Origin: Marinomonas posidonica_A
GTDB lineage: Bacteria; Pseudomonadota; Gammaproteobacteria; Pseudomonadales; Marinomonadaceae
Length of the DNA stretch: 64,000 bases
Reading direction: 5' to 3'
Assembly: GCF_043643765.1 (NCBI RefSeq)
Contig: NZ_JBHZSP010000015.1
Span: 1-64,000, forward strand
In this document: in pieces, positions 17,419 to 26,316 of the stretch
Layout: each line of letters begins with the position of its first letter
How positions within the stretch are numbered: the stretch's first letter is position 1
Translations under genes and position numbers: made by a program
The notes under the pieces: generated by a model
Databases searched by the model: none
What the model was told of the DNA's origin: nothing
What the model saw: only the letters and a program-made list of their open reading frames with translations

Positions 17419-18654
17419 TTACGCTTTATCTTCAGATAAACACGCTGCGGCCGTGAACAAGGCATCGGTAGAACTGTTCAAAGCGGTTTCCGCCGAATCT
17501 TGTAATACACCAATAACAAAGCCAACCGCCACCACTTGCATGGCCACTTCATTTGAAATGTTAAATAAGCTACAAGCTAACGGAATCAGCAATAGAGAAC
17601 CACCTGCGACACCAGACGCACCACATGCAGAAACCGCGGCAATGATACTAAGCAAGAATGCCGTACCGAAATCCACCGAAATCTCCAAGGTATTCACTGC
17701 CGCTAAGGTCAATACAGTAATCGTAATGGCTGCCCCCGCCATGTTGATGGTGGCACCAAGAGGAATCGAGACAGAATAGGTGTCTTCGTCCAGATCAAGA
17801 CGCTTACAAAGAGACATGTTCACAGGAATGTTGGCCGCTGAACTGCGCGTGAAAAACGCCGTTATGCCACTCTCTTTTAAACACTTAAAGACTAATGGGT
17901 AAGGGTTGCGACGTAGTTTCCAAAACACCAATAATGGATTGGTTACCAAAGCAATGAATACCATCGCACCGACTAACACGGTCAATAAATGACTGTAACC
18001 CAACAAAGCATCAAAGCCCGTTTCGGCAATGGTATTGGCGACCAGACCAAAAATACCAAATGGCGCTAAGCGGATAATAACATTAACCAGTTTAGTAACA
18101 CTGTCGGCGACTTCCTGTAGAAATTGTTTACTTGAGTCTGAGGCGTTACGTAATCCGAAGCCTAAGCCAATCGCCCAAGCCAGAATCCCCACATAGTTCC
18201 CTTGCATTAACGCATTGATGGGGTTGTCCACAACATTGAAGACCAAGGTTTGTAATACCTCGCCCAAACCTTGAGGTGCCGCTCGGCTCATGTCTGATGC
18301 AGAAAGTAATAACTGAGTTGGGAACAAAAAGCTGAACACGACCGCAGTCAGGGAAGCGACAAACGTGCCCAACACATAGAGAAACAATACAGGACGAATA
18401 TGAGTATGTTGCGACTGTTTATGATTCGCAATGGCTGCCATCACTAAGATAAACACCAGAATTGGCGCAATGGCTTTCAGCGCTTTGACAAAAAAGTCAC
18501 CCAACAATTTGCTTGATAGAGCCAGATCGGGAGCAAACTGCCCAACCAGCACTCCACACACTATACCAACCGCAATTTGCAGTACCAAATTACCACTAAA
18601 GAAACGCTTCGCCAGCGTTGAAAATACATCAAATATCATCTGAGGGAGGTCCAC
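17419..18654 (-). CDS. sstT: Serine/threonine:sodium symporter SstT
   Basis: A 411-residue dicarboxylate/amino acid:cation symporter very close to E. coli SstT (FFTRSSAANIPVNMSLC, SVSIPLGATINMAGAAITITVLTLAAVNTL, VGFVIGVLQDSAETALNSSTD, each split over the transport core). It imports serine and threonine with sodium, fitting a marine organism. The listed start is GTG at 18654; the internal ATG at 18639 (MIFDVF) is an equally likely start. Confidence 0.95.
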   Translation of the reverse strand: MDLPQMIFDVFSTLAKRFFSGNLVLQIAVGIVCGVLVGQFAPDLALSSKLLGDFFVKALKAIAPILVFILVMAAIANHKQSQHTHIRPVLFLYVLGTFVASLTAVVFSFLFPTQLLLSASDMSRAAPQGLGEVLQTLVFNVVDNPINALMQGNYVGILAWAIGLGFGLRNASDSSKQFLQEVADSVTKLVNVIIRLAPFGIFGLVANTIAETGFDALLGYSHLLTVLVGAMVFIALVTNPLLVFWKLRRNPYPLVFKCLKESGITAFFTRSSAANIPVNMSLCKRLDLDEDTYSVSIPLGATINMAGAAITITVLTLAAVNTLEISVDFGTAFLLSIIAAVSACGASGVAGGSLLLIPLACSLFNISNEVAMQVVAVGFVIGVLQDSAETALNSSTDALFTAAACLSEDKA

Positions 18655-18869
18655 TGAATTTTTGAAGTGGGCACCTTACTGTATCGTGACGATAAAATGA
18701 ACCATTTTAGGGCGTTTTGTCATAAAAATTGAGCAATGGCAAGAAATGCCACAGCATCTGCTTTAGCCTATTCGTGACTTCCTCACTTTGTCCATAAAGA
18801 ACATATTGAACTCCTTCTAGAGAAGACCCATATTGATAGAATCAATAATATTTCCACTAAGGACTTCTC

Positions 18870-19508
18870 ATGTCAGATTTGCTAGACAAATTGAACTGGC
18901 GCTATGCGACCAAAAAAATGGACCCAAGCAAAGCGGTTGAACAAGAAAAAATCAATCGCATTTTGGAAGCCATCCGCCTTACTGCTACCTCAAGCGGCCT
19001 TCAACCTTACGAAGTCATTGTGGTGACGAATAAAGCGTTGCGTGAGCAAATTGTGCCACATGCCTGGAACCAAACACAGATTACCGACGGTTCTCACTTG
19101 CTAGTATTCGCTGCATGGGACAATTACACTGAAGAACGTATCAATACTATGTTTGATCTAGTTAATGACGAGCGCGGTTTCAAAAACGAAGGCTGGGAAA
19201 ATTACCGCCAAATGTTGTTGAGCACTTACCCGCCTCGTGATGCCGAAACTAACTATCAACATGCCGCACGCCAAGCTTATATTGGCCTAGGTACGGCTTT
19301 AATCGCGGCCGCAGAAGAAGGAGTTGATAGCACACCAATGGAAGGGTTCGATCCAGCTAAGGTTGACGAAATTCTTGGTCTGACAGAACGAGGGTTGCGC
19401 TCTGTGATCTTGTTACCTTTAGGTTACCGTGCAGACGAAGGTGATTGGCTTAAAGATTTGAAAAAAGTACGTCGTGCCAAGCAAGACTTCATCACTGAGA
19501 TGAACTAA
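18870..19508 (+). CDS. NAD(P)H-dependent nitroreductase, NfsB-like
   Basis: A 212-residue FMN oxidoreductase of the nitroreductase family. The N-terminus has the usual RYATKKMDPSKAV element, with ATSSGLQPYEVIVV for flavin and phosphate contacts. The C-terminal half carries the GLGTALIAAAEEGVDSTPMEGFDP region typical of NfsB-like enzymes, and PLGYRADEGDW follows. It reduces nitroaromatics, quinones or flavins using NAD(P)H. Monocistronic, with AAGGA before the ATG and a strong terminator after it. Confidence 0.9.
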   Translation: MSDLLDKLNWRYATKKMDPSKAVEQEKINRILEAIRLTATSSGLQPYEVIVVTNKALREQIVPHAWNQTQITDGSHLLVFAAWDNYTEERINTMFDLVNDERGFKNEGWENYRQMLLSTYPPRDAETNYQHAARQAYIGLGTALIAAAEEGVDSTPMEGFDPAKVDEILGLTERGLRSVILLPLGYRADEGDWLKDLKKVRRAKQDFITEMN

Positions 19509-19559
19509 TTATTACTTCATACGTAATAACAATGTTTTATAATGAAGCGAATGTTACGC

Positions 19560-19592
19560 AACGCCGACCAATGAGTCGGCGTTTTTATTTTT
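19560..19592 (+). terminator. Intrinsic terminator of the nitroreductase gene
   Basis: AACGCCGAC pairs with GTCGGCGTT across a 6-base loop, followed by TTTTTATTTTT, 52 bases past the stop. Confidence 0.92.
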
Positions 19593-19688
19593 GATACAAA
19601 TAGCACTCATCAATAAGGTTCCACGGAACTCTTTCCAAATGAAAGACTCTATTTCCAGTAACAAAAAACGCATACTAAGGAGATCATT

Positions 19689-20228
19689 ATGATGAAGCGA
19701 TTTGGCTTATTGATGTTAGCCAGCCTAATCAGTGCCTGTTCTAGTGATGGCTGGCGTACAGCAAGCCGAGAGCCTGCTGGCATTGCGCCTTCTCCAGAAG
19801 TGCAAAAAGACGCTGTTATAGAAGTCTATGCGGCCGATGCATACAGTTGGCGAGGTTGGTTTGCCGTGCACACTTGGATTGCCACCAAAGAACAAAATGC
19901 TGATCGTTATAAGGTATATGAAGTGGTCGGTTGGCGACTCAATCGAGGCTTACCTGCGCTCACGGAATACCAAACGCCGACACCGGACCGTTATTGGTTT
20001 GGCGCCAAACCAGAAAAACTCTTATCCATACAAGGTGAACAAGCTCAAACGCTTATTCCACAAATAGCGCAAGCCGTGAATGCTTACCCTTGGAAAAATG
20101 AATACAAGGTGTTTCCTGGGCCAAACAGCAATACTTTTCCTGCTTGGATTGCTCAGCAAGTACCTGAGCTTGGACTCAAACTGCCCTTTAGCGCCATCGG
20201 CAGTGGTTATGTGGACAATACCCCATAA
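19689..20228 (+). CDS. DUF3750 lipoprotein
   Basis: A 179-residue protein. Its N-terminal signal ends at a lipobox-like LISAC (Cys 17), so it should be a lipoprotein. The rest (AYSWRGWFAVHTWIATK, VYEVVGWRL, AYPWKNEYKVFPGPNSNTF) matches the DUF3750 family, which is conserved in proteobacteria but has no assigned role. The conserved His, Asn and Pro-Gly-Pro-Asn-Ser elements suggest an enzyme-like pocket, but that is speculation. An AAGGAG site precedes the start. Confidence 0.85.
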   Translation: MMKRFGLLMLASLISACSSDGWRTASREPAGIAPSPEVQKDAVIEVYAADAYSWRGWFAVHTWIATKEQNADRYKVYEVVGWRLNRGLPALTEYQTPTPDRYWFGAKPEKLLSIQGEQAQTLIPQIAQAVNAYPWKNEYKVFPGPNSNTFPAWIAQQVPELGLKLPFSAIGSGYVDNTP

Positions 20229-20256
20229 AAAATGGACTCATTAGAGTCCATTTTTT
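20227..20256. terminator. Bidirectional terminator between convergent genes
   Basis: AATGGACTC and GAGTCCATT form a 9-base-pair stem with a 4-base loop, flanked by A6 and T6. This works on both strands for the convergent DUF3750 and yheV genes. Confidence 0.92.
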
Positions 20257-20273
20257 GTGTACTGCCTCGCTGA

Positions 20274-20534
20274 TTAGTGTTTGGTGTCACCCGGATTAGG
20301 GATGAAATTAATCACCATTTCTTCCGCTTGTGGCGCACTGGCGTGAGGTTGATTAACGCGAGTTGCCAATTCAGGGGCTTGCGCCTGTACATTGGTCGAC
20401 TGCTCATCTTGATAGCCACAAGCCACACATTCTCTGTGCTGCTTCTCTGCATCATCATCACGCCAAGCGCGGATCTTGTCCATCTCATTGCAACGAGGGC
20501 AAACCGCGCCAGCAATAAAGCGTTTTACTGTCAT
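20274..20534 (-). CDS. yheV: YheV-family zinc-ribbon protein
   Basis: An 86-residue protein with two CxxC pairs (C12/C15 and C36/C39), consistent with a zinc ribbon, and an acidic, disordered C-terminus. YheV is found next to prlC across gammaproteobacteria, as here (64 bases downstream of prlC). Function unknown. Confidence 0.88.
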   Translation of the reverse strand: MTVKRFIAGAVCPRCNEMDKIRAWRDDDAEKQHRECVACGYQDEQSTNVQAQAPELATRVNQPHASAPQAEEMVINFIPNPGDTKH

Positions 20535-20598
20535 TTTGATTCCTCATCAAAGCCACCGAAGTGAACGCTTGGGCGGCTTAATGCTGCCTTGTTTTAGA

Positions 20599-22626
20599 TT
20601 ATGCGGCGATACCACTGTGTCTTAACAAAGCATCGGTGCTTGGTTCACGACCACGGAAAGCGGCAAATAATTCTGCAGCCGGTCGCGAACCACCATTCGC
20701 CAATATGGTATCACGGAAGTGCGCGCCCGTATCTTGGTTAAAAATGCCATCTTCTTCAAATTTCGAAAACGCATCCGCTGACAAAACTTCGGCCCACTTG
20801 TAGCTGTAGTAGCCCGCAGCATAACCACCCGCAAAGATATGCGAGAAACTGTTCTGGAAGCGGTTAAATTCAGGCGGAATGACCACAGCGACCGCATCAC
20901 GAACTTGATCTAATATTGACTGAACCGATACACCGGCCTGATATTCTTTGTGCAATTTGAAATCAAACAATGAAAATTCCAACTGACGTACCATTTGCAT
21001 GGCTGATTGGAAATTTTTCGCCGCCAGCATTTTATCTAACAAATCCTGTGGCAAAGGTTCACCAGTTTCGTGATGACCAGCAATGTAGGCCAGAGCTTCT
21101 GGTTCATAACACCAATTTTCCATAAACTGACTAGGTAACTCTACCGCATCCCACGCTACGCCATTAATACCCGATACGGCCGATTCTTCGACTTGGGTCA
21201 GCATGTGATGCAAACCGTGACCAAACTCATGGAACAAGGTGGTCACCTCGTCATGGGTTAACAAGGCCGCTTGTTCACCGATTGGTGGCGTAAAGTTACA
21301 CACTAAGTAGGCAACCGGTAATTGCAAACGTGCATCGCTCAAACGGCGACGAGTTCGACAAGCGTCCATCCAAGCGCCACCGCGTTTGCCTTCACGAGCA
21401 TACGGATCTAAGTAAAAGCGCGCGATGTCTGTGCCTTCTTTGCTAATGGTAAAAAGTTTGACGTCTTGGTGATAACGGTCAAATTCTTGCTCTTCACGAA
21501 TGTCTACCGCGAATAAAGTTTGTGCCACGTGAAACAATCCAGACAAGACTTTGTTCATTGGGAAGTAAGGGCGCAACGCTTCTTGGGAAATGCTGTACTT
21601 ATGCTGACGCAGCTTTTCCGCGTAATACATCATGTCCCAAGCGTTTAACGTCGCTACACCATTCTCTTCTTTAGCAAAGGCTTGTAGGTTAGCCAAATCT
21701 TGCTCTGCAGCAGGTTTAGACTTTTCAGCCAAGTCTTCCAAAAAGTCGATCACTTGCTGACCATTGTCTGCCATCTTAGTCGCCACCGACAATTCTGCGT
21801 AGTTTTCAAAGCCTAAGATTTCCGCCATCTCGTGACGCAAAGCCAGAATCTCATCGATCAATGGTGCGTTATCGAAGCTTGCATCCGCTTGATCCGACGC
21901 ACGAGTGGCAAAGGCTCGGTACATTTCCTCGCGCAAAGCCGCATTGTCTGAATAACTCATCACAGGTAAGTAAGAAGGGAAGTCCAAGGTAAACAACCAG
22001 CCATCTTGCTCTTTTGCCTGTGCCATTTGTTTGGCTTGCGCTAAAGCTGACTCTGGTAGCCCGGCTAACTCTGCTTCGTCAGTAATCAACTTACTCCAAG
22101 CTTGCGTAGCATCTAATACGTTTTCACTGAACTGACTGCTTAGCTCAGACAAACGCTGGCTGATTTCACCATAGCGTTGCTTCGCTTCGCCTTCTAGCCC
22201 CACACCAGACAGCTCAAAATCTCGCACGGCTTGTTTTAACGTCTCTTGTTGAGCGACGGATAAATTTACCGCATCTGGGCTTTCTGCTAAGGATTTATAA
22301 GCTTGATAAAGCGCTTTGTTTTGACCCAATTCTGTGTAGTACTGAGTCAATTTAGGTAGGCAAGCATTATAGACCGCTCGCAATTCAGGGGTATTTTGCA
22401 CCGCATTCAAATGGCTGATCGGTGACCAAAAATTGTTCAAATCGTCATCCAACTGATCCAAAGGCAATACTAGGCTTTCCCAGCTCGGGTTTTGGTTCGC
22501 TTTCACACAAGCATCAATTTGTTCTTTATTGCGCACTAAAATCGCGTCTAGATCGGTTTCTATACGAGATACTTCCACGCCAGAGAAGTTCGGCAAACTC
22601 GTCGCATCCCACACGGATTGAGACAT
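20599..22626 (-). CDS. prlC: Oligopeptidase A (M3 metallopeptidase)
   Basis: A 675-residue cytoplasmic zinc peptidase of family M3, degrading signal peptides and short peptides after proteolysis. The HEFGH zinc motif is at about residues 466-470, followed by HHML and the downstream glutamate region ELPSQFMENW. I prefer the start at 22626 because AAGGA lies nine bases upstream; the in-frame ATG at 22647 would place that site inside the gene. yheV follows, and gamma carbonic anhydrase is divergent, a common neighbourhood. Confidence 0.95.
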   Translation of the reverse strand: MSQSVWDATSLPNFSGVEVSRIETDLDAILVRNKEQIDACVKANQNPSWESLVLPLDQLDDDLNNFWSPISHLNAVQNTPELRAVYNACLPKLTQYYTELGQNKALYQAYKSLAESPDAVNLSVAQQETLKQAVRDFELSGVGLEGEAKQRYGEISQRLSELSSQFSENVLDATQAWSKLITDEAELAGLPESALAQAKQMAQAKEQDGWLFTLDFPSYLPVMSYSDNAALREEMYRAFATRASDQADASFDNAPLIDEILALRHEMAEILGFENYAELSVATKMADNGQQVIDFLEDLAEKSKPAAEQDLANLQAFAKEENGVATLNAWDMMYYAEKLRQHKYSISQEALRPYFPMNKVLSGLFHVAQTLFAVDIREEQEFDRYHQDVKLFTISKEGTDIARFYLDPYAREGKRGGAWMDACRTRRRLSDARLQLPVAYLVCNFTPPIGEQAALLTHDEVTTLFHEFGHGLHHMLTQVEESAVSGINGVAWDAVELPSQFMENWCYEPEALAYIAGHHETGEPLPQDLLDKMLAAKNFQSAMQMVRQLEFSLFDFKLHKEYQAGVSVQSILDQVRDAVAVVIPPEFNRFQNSFSHIFAGGYAAGYYSYKWAEVLSADAFSKFEEDGIFNQDTGAHFRDTILANGGSRPAAELFAAFRGREPSTDALLRHSGIAA

Positions 22627-22814
22627 ATCATGGTATCCTTTTGACAATGTAATTAGGCCTTCGACTGAGGGAACACATCCTCTCTTCAGCGATAAGGTAC
22701 AAATAAAACTAATGCTTAATAAGATAGGTAGTCTTTTGCTTTTTTCAATGCATAGAAGACGATTGCCTTAATAGTTACCTTGATTATGCAGTTTATGTAC
22801 GTAGGAGTGAGCAA

Positions 22815-23363
22815 ATGGTGATGAAATCTTTTCGTGGCAATACGCCACAATTAGGTGAGCGAGTTTGGGTTGATGACAACGCCGTGGTGATTGGTGATGT
22901 GATTATTGGCGATGACAGTTCAATTTGGCCTTTGGTGGCCATCCGAGGGGATATGCACCGTATTCGTATTGGTAAGCGCACCAGCATTCAGGATAACTCA
23001 TGCCTGCATATCACCCACGCCAGCACTTATAAACCCGAAGGTCACCCGCTGACCATTGGTGATGACGTCACCGTTGGCCATATGGCTATGTTGCATGGCT
23101 GTACCATTGGCAGTCGAGTCTTGGTTGGCATGGGCACCACGATTCTGGATGGCGCCATTATTGAAGATGAAGTCATTATTGGCGCAGGTTCTCTAGTACC
23201 ACCGGGGAAGGTCTTGGAGTCTGGATTTATGTATATGGGCTCACCGGTGAAACAAATTCGTCCTCTTAAGGTCAAAGAAATTGAGTACTTTCAATACGCT
23301 GGCCTAAACTACGTTAAATTAAAAGACGAATACTTGGCCGAAGCGAAACAAGCTGCAAAATAA
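22815..23363 (+). CDS. Gamma-carbonic anhydrase family protein (YrdA-like)
   Basis: A 182-residue left-handed parallel beta-helix protein with many hexapeptide repeats (IGDVIIGDDSSIWPLVAIRGD, INCL-like repeats). Conserved histidines in HITHA and VGHMAMLHGC are in the positions of the gamma-class metal ligands. YrdA-like members bind zinc, but carbonic anhydrase activity is not proven for many. GGAG precedes the ATG. Divergent from prlC. Confidence 0.92.
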   Translation: MVMKSFRGNTPQLGERVWVDDNAVVIGDVIIGDDSSIWPLVAIRGDMHRIRIGKRTSIQDNSCLHITHASTYKPEGHPLTIGDDVTVGHMAMLHGCTIGSRVLVGMGTTILDGAIIEDEVIIGAGSLVPPGKVLESGFMYMGSPVKQIRPLKVKEIEYFQYAGLNYVKLKDEYLAEAKQAAK

Positions 23364-23387
23364 AGCGTTTGATAAATCTGCTAAACT

Positions 23388-23415
23388 TGTAAGAAATGTG
23401 AATTAACCACGTCTA
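23388..23415 (+). promoter_or_regulatory. ECF-type promoter for the bufferin operon
   Basis: TGTAAG (23388-23393), a 16-base spacer and CGTCTA (23410-23415) fit an ECF sigma promoter (-35 TGTAA-type, -10 CGTC-type). It lies 23 bases before the sigma gene, so the sigma factor probably activates its own operon. Confidence 0.55.
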
Positions 23416-23438
23416 ATAGCTACGGAAAAGAGGTTGAA

Positions 23439-24074
23439 ATGATTGAGGCAAACCCTTCGTTAAGTGCATCTGAGGCGCCAAATGCGGCCTTGTTTTATGA
23501 TCAGGAGTTCATGGAAGCTCTACGAAGCCAAATGGTGAAATTCGCTACATTACAGGTTCAAGATGCCCAGTTAGCAGAGGATGCAGTGCAAGAAGCTATG
23601 TTATCTGCGTATCAAAATATCGACAAATTTGGTCGTCAGGCCGCATTAAAGACTTGGGTATTTTCCATTCTTAAAAACAAGCTCATTGACTTATTACGGA
23701 AGGAAAAACGTACCACAGTCGCCAGCCAGCTGGAAAACGGACCAAATTTACACGGTGATGCCCTAATGGATCATTTATTCAAAGAGAATGGTCACTGGCA
23801 AAAAAGTGAGCGTCCACAGAAATGGGATGACCCTGATCATGGCGTGGAAAACGAACATTTCTGGCGAGTTTTTGATGCTTGTCTGACGGCTTTGCCAGAA
23901 AAGTACGGTCGATTCTTTATGATGCGCGAATTCTTAGAAATGGCCACACCAGAAATTTGTCACAACGAAGACATCAGTGTCTCCAGTCTCAATGTCACCT
24001 TATACCGTGCCCGTTTGCGCTTGCGTGAATGTTTAGAAGATAACTGGTATCAGGCAAAGGAGTCTGGATCATGA
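23439..24074 (+). CDS. ECF-type RNA polymerase sigma factor
   Basis: A 211-residue sigma factor. Region 2 (about residues 30-85, LAEDAVQEAMLSAYQNIDKF then LKTWVFSILKNKLIDLLRKEKR) and region 4 (about 150-205, LTALPEKYGRFFMMREFLEM then VSSLNVTLYRARLRLRECLE) are clear, joined by a longer than usual linker. It overlaps the zinc anti-sigma gene by ATGA and heads the bufferin-like genes. It probably directs their transcription, as a SigF-type sigma does for Caulobacter bufferins. The signal may be copper or another thiophilic metal, by analogy. Confidence 0.87.
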   Translation: MIEANPSLSASEAPNAALFYDQEFMEALRSQMVKFATLQVQDAQLAEDAVQEAMLSAYQNIDKFGRQAALKTWVFSILKNKLIDLLRKEKRTTVASQLENGPNLHGDALMDHLFKENGHWQKSERPQKWDDPDHGVENEHFWRVFDACLTALPEKYGRFFMMREFLEMATPEICHNEDISVSSLNVTLYRARLRLRECLEDNWYQAKESGS

Positions 24075-24265
24075 TGAATTGCAAAGAGGCCACACAACTC
24101 TTGTCCGAAAAGCTCGACCGCCCCTTAGACACTAAAGAAAAAGTCATGTTAGGGGTTCATACCGCCATGTGCTCATCTTGCAAACAGTTCGGCAGACAGA
24201 TGGAAGACATTCGCAGCCTCGCCAAACAATACTCAAAAGGCAAACAAACAGAAGAAAAAAAATAA
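24071..24265 (+). CDS. Soluble zinc-binding anti-sigma factor
   Basis: A 64-residue protein with Cys4 and the H30-x3-C34-x2-C37 motif of zf-HC2 anti-sigma factors. No membrane segment follows, so it should sense its signal in the cytoplasm. It overlaps the sigma gene by four bases. Thiol oxidation or metal exchange at the zinc site would free the sigma factor; this is inferred from the family. Confidence 0.82.
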   Translation: MMNCKEATQLLSEKLDRPLDTKEKVMLGVHTAMCSSCKQFGRQMEDIRSLAKQYSKGKQTEEKK

Positions 24266-24321
24266 TTTTGTGTTTCGAGTGTAAGAAATAAAAAGCCGTC
24301 TACGTCAAAACACTGTAACCC

Positions 24322-24337
24322 AAAGACATGTGTCTTT
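24322..24337. promoter_or_regulatory. Inverted repeat before the bufferin precursor gene
   Basis: AAAGACATGTGTCTTT has 7-base arms and continues into TTAAAAA. It sits 27 bases before the precursor ATG, in the 99-base gap after the anti-sigma gene. It could be an operator or a weak attenuator. The gap also repeats TGTAAGAAAT and CGTCTA from the operon promoter but with only about 11 bases between the hexamers. Confidence 0.35.
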
Positions 24338-24364
24338 TTAAAAACAAACTATGAGGCTCTAACA

Positions 24365-24640
24365 ATGAAAAATTCAACTGCTACTTTATCCGTTGCTCTA
24401 GGTACTGCCATTGCGTTATCTGCTGTAGCGATGCCAGCTCAGGCGGCTAGCAAAGAAAAATGCTACGGCGTGGCATTAGCAGGTCAGAATGACTGTGCAG
24501 CTGGTCCAGGTACATCTTGTGCAGGTACTTCAAAAACAGATTACCAATCAAATGCCTGGAAACTAGTACCAGCAGGCACTTGTAATGATATGGAATCAAA
24601 AACCTCCCCAACAGGCCATGGTCAATTGAAAGCGTTTTAA
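24365..24640 (+). CDS. bufA1: Bufferin-type RiPP precursor (DUF2282, BufA1-like)
   Basis: A 91-residue precursor with a Sec signal peptide (cut near AQA, residue 27) and four cysteines (33, 44, 52, 73) in the BufA1 pattern EKCYG...NDCAAG...SCAG...GTC. In Caulobacter the MNIO enzyme converts such cysteines to thiooxazole-containing residues. The exported product binds copper and protects the cell. The DUF692 and DUF2063 genes follow directly. Modification is inferred. Confidence 0.88.
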   Translation: MKNSTATLSVALGTAIALSAVAMPAQAASKEKCYGVALAGQNDCAAGPGTSCAGTSKTDYQSNAWKLVPAGTCNDMESKTSPTGHGQLKAF

Positions 24641-24655
24641 ACGACACGACTGAAG

Positions 24656-25561
24656 ATGACCAATTCTTTGTTAAACGAGACTCAAGCAAAGCAAGAAGAG
24701 CCATGTTCAACTTCTTGTTTTGCGTCTCACTCTGGCGTCAGTCTCAAGCCGGTCTATTATCAGACGATTTTAGAGCATCGACCAGCCACGGGATTTTTTG
24801 AAATTCATGCGGAAAACTATCTTAGCCAAGGTGGCCCTGCTGCCTATTTTCTCCGCCAAATTCGCCAAGAATACGACATGACAATCCACGGCGTTGGTTT
24901 GTCGATTGGTGGTGAAAATCCCCTCGATATTGAGCATCTAAACAAAGTCGCACAGCTCGTTGAGGAGATTCAACCGGCTTATTTTTCTGAACACCTAGCT
25001 TGGTCGACTCATGACCAACACTTTTATAACGATTTACTGCCCATTCGTTATGATAAAGACAGTTTAGATCGAGTTTGTCAGCACATAGACCAAGTTCAGA
25101 CTCAAATGAAGCAACCGATTTTAATAGAAAACCCGTCAACCTATTTGACGTTTGCTGACAGCGACTTCAGCGAAACGGATTTCATTAGAGAAATGGTAAA
25201 ACGCACTGGCTGTGGTCTATTACTAGACATTAATAATGTCGAAGTATCGTGTTTTAATCAGGGCAAAAAAGCGATCGATTATCTTGAAAATTTCCCATTA
25301 GAAGCCGTGAAGCAGATTCATTTGGCTGGTCATACATTGGATGACAATCCTGTCGTTGCTTTAAAAATAGACAGTCATGATGAAGCGGTTAGCCAAGACG
25401 TTTGGTCCTTGTATCAATATACCTTACAACGACTCGGTGATTGCCCAACCCTAATCGAGCGAGACGATAATTTACCCGAATTGGTGGAATTGATCGCCGA
25501 AGCAGAATTTGCGGATCGCATTCGACAAGCGGTTAAACGGGGAGGGTTGGTGAATGCATAA
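24656..25561 (+). CDS. bufB1: MNIO-family (DUF692) RiPP-modifying enzyme, BufB-like
   Basis: A 301-residue TIM-barrel, multinuclear non-heme iron oxidative enzyme. Family motifs appear in order: GVSLKP (about 29), FFEIHAENYL (48), HGVGLSIG (78), SEHLAW (105), LIENPSTYL (141), LLLDINNVEVSCFN (180), HLAGH (222), IDSHDEAV (237) and LIERDDNLP (263). The His, Asp and Glu residues in these are the iron ligands. It should modify the cysteines of the upstream precursor. It overlaps the partner gene by 8 bases. Confidence 0.92.
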   Translation: MTNSLLNETQAKQEEPCSTSCFASHSGVSLKPVYYQTILEHRPATGFFEIHAENYLSQGGPAAYFLRQIRQEYDMTIHGVGLSIGGENPLDIEHLNKVAQLVEEIQPAYFSEHLAWSTHDQHFYNDLLPIRYDKDSLDRVCQHIDQVQTQMKQPILIENPSTYLTFADSDFSETDFIREMVKRTGCGLLLDINNVEVSCFNQGKKAIDYLENFPLEAVKQIHLAGHTLDDNPVVALKIDSHDEAVSQDVWSLYQYTLQRLGDCPTLIERDDNLPELVELIAEAEFADRIRQAVKRGGLVNA

Positions 25562-26303
25562 TGATTTTATCCACGCCTTATTATCGCAGGATTTGAACCA
25601 GCTTCATCCTAAACTCAAAGGTGAATCGGCGGAAAACGCCGTGCGCTTTCGAGTCTATCAAAATAATCTCGTCGTATCTTTGCAAGATGCCTTGGCGGAT
25701 ATTTTCCCCATCACGCAAAAACTCGTTGGTGAGACTTTTTTTCGCGCCATGGCTCGGGAGTTTTTGCTTCAGCAGCCCCCAACATCGCCGATTATCAGCG
25801 AGTATGGCGCGAATTTTTCAGATTTTATTAGGCAATTTGAGCCAGCTCAAAGTGTCGGCTTTTTACCGGACGTAGCTAGCTTAGAATATCAATTGCTGCA
25901 ACTGACTCATGCAGCCGAGATAGAGACATTAGATCACCAATCGATTTCGACAACCTTTGAAAAGACACAAGACCCAAGCCAACTCTTGCTTGAGCTCACA
26001 CCAAACTGTCAGCTTTTGCATGCCCCGTTCGCGGTTGGTTCTTTAATAATTGCGAATCAACAGGATGTCTCAAGTAGTCTCATCGACATTAATGAAAGTG
26101 AGTACATACTTCTCCACAAAAGCTTTTTGTACGCTAAGCTTAGTATCATCTCATTTGATCAAGCCTGTTTTATCAAGGCCTTACAAGAAGGCATAACGTT
26201 AGCAAACGCCATTCCGGAGTCAGACGATTTTGACCTTGGTGGCAGCCTAGCCAAACTCATTGAATGGAAGCTCATTCGTAATATTGCTCTGAAGACTGAC
26301 TAA
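25554..26303 (+). CDS. bufC1: DUF2063 partner protein, BufC-like
   Basis: A 249-residue protein. Residues 1-95 match DUF2063 (RFRVYQNNLVVSLQDALADIFPITQKLVGETFFRAMAREFL, split) and the rest is the usual poorly conserved C-terminal domain. Partner proteins of this type deliver the precursor to the MNIO enzyme. It overlaps the enzyme gene, which supports a complex. Confidence 0.88.
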   Translation: MHNDFIHALLSQDLNQLHPKLKGESAENAVRFRVYQNNLVVSLQDALADIFPITQKLVGETFFRAMAREFLLQQPPTSPIISEYGANFSDFIRQFEPAQSVGFLPDVASLEYQLLQLTHAAEIETLDHQSISTTFEKTQDPSQLLLELTPNCQLLHAPFAVGSLIIANQQDVSSSLIDINESEYILLHKSFLYAKLSIISFDQACFIKALQEGITLANAIPESDDFDLGGSLAKLIEWKLIRNIALKTD

Positions 26304-26316
26304 GAGAAACCACGCT

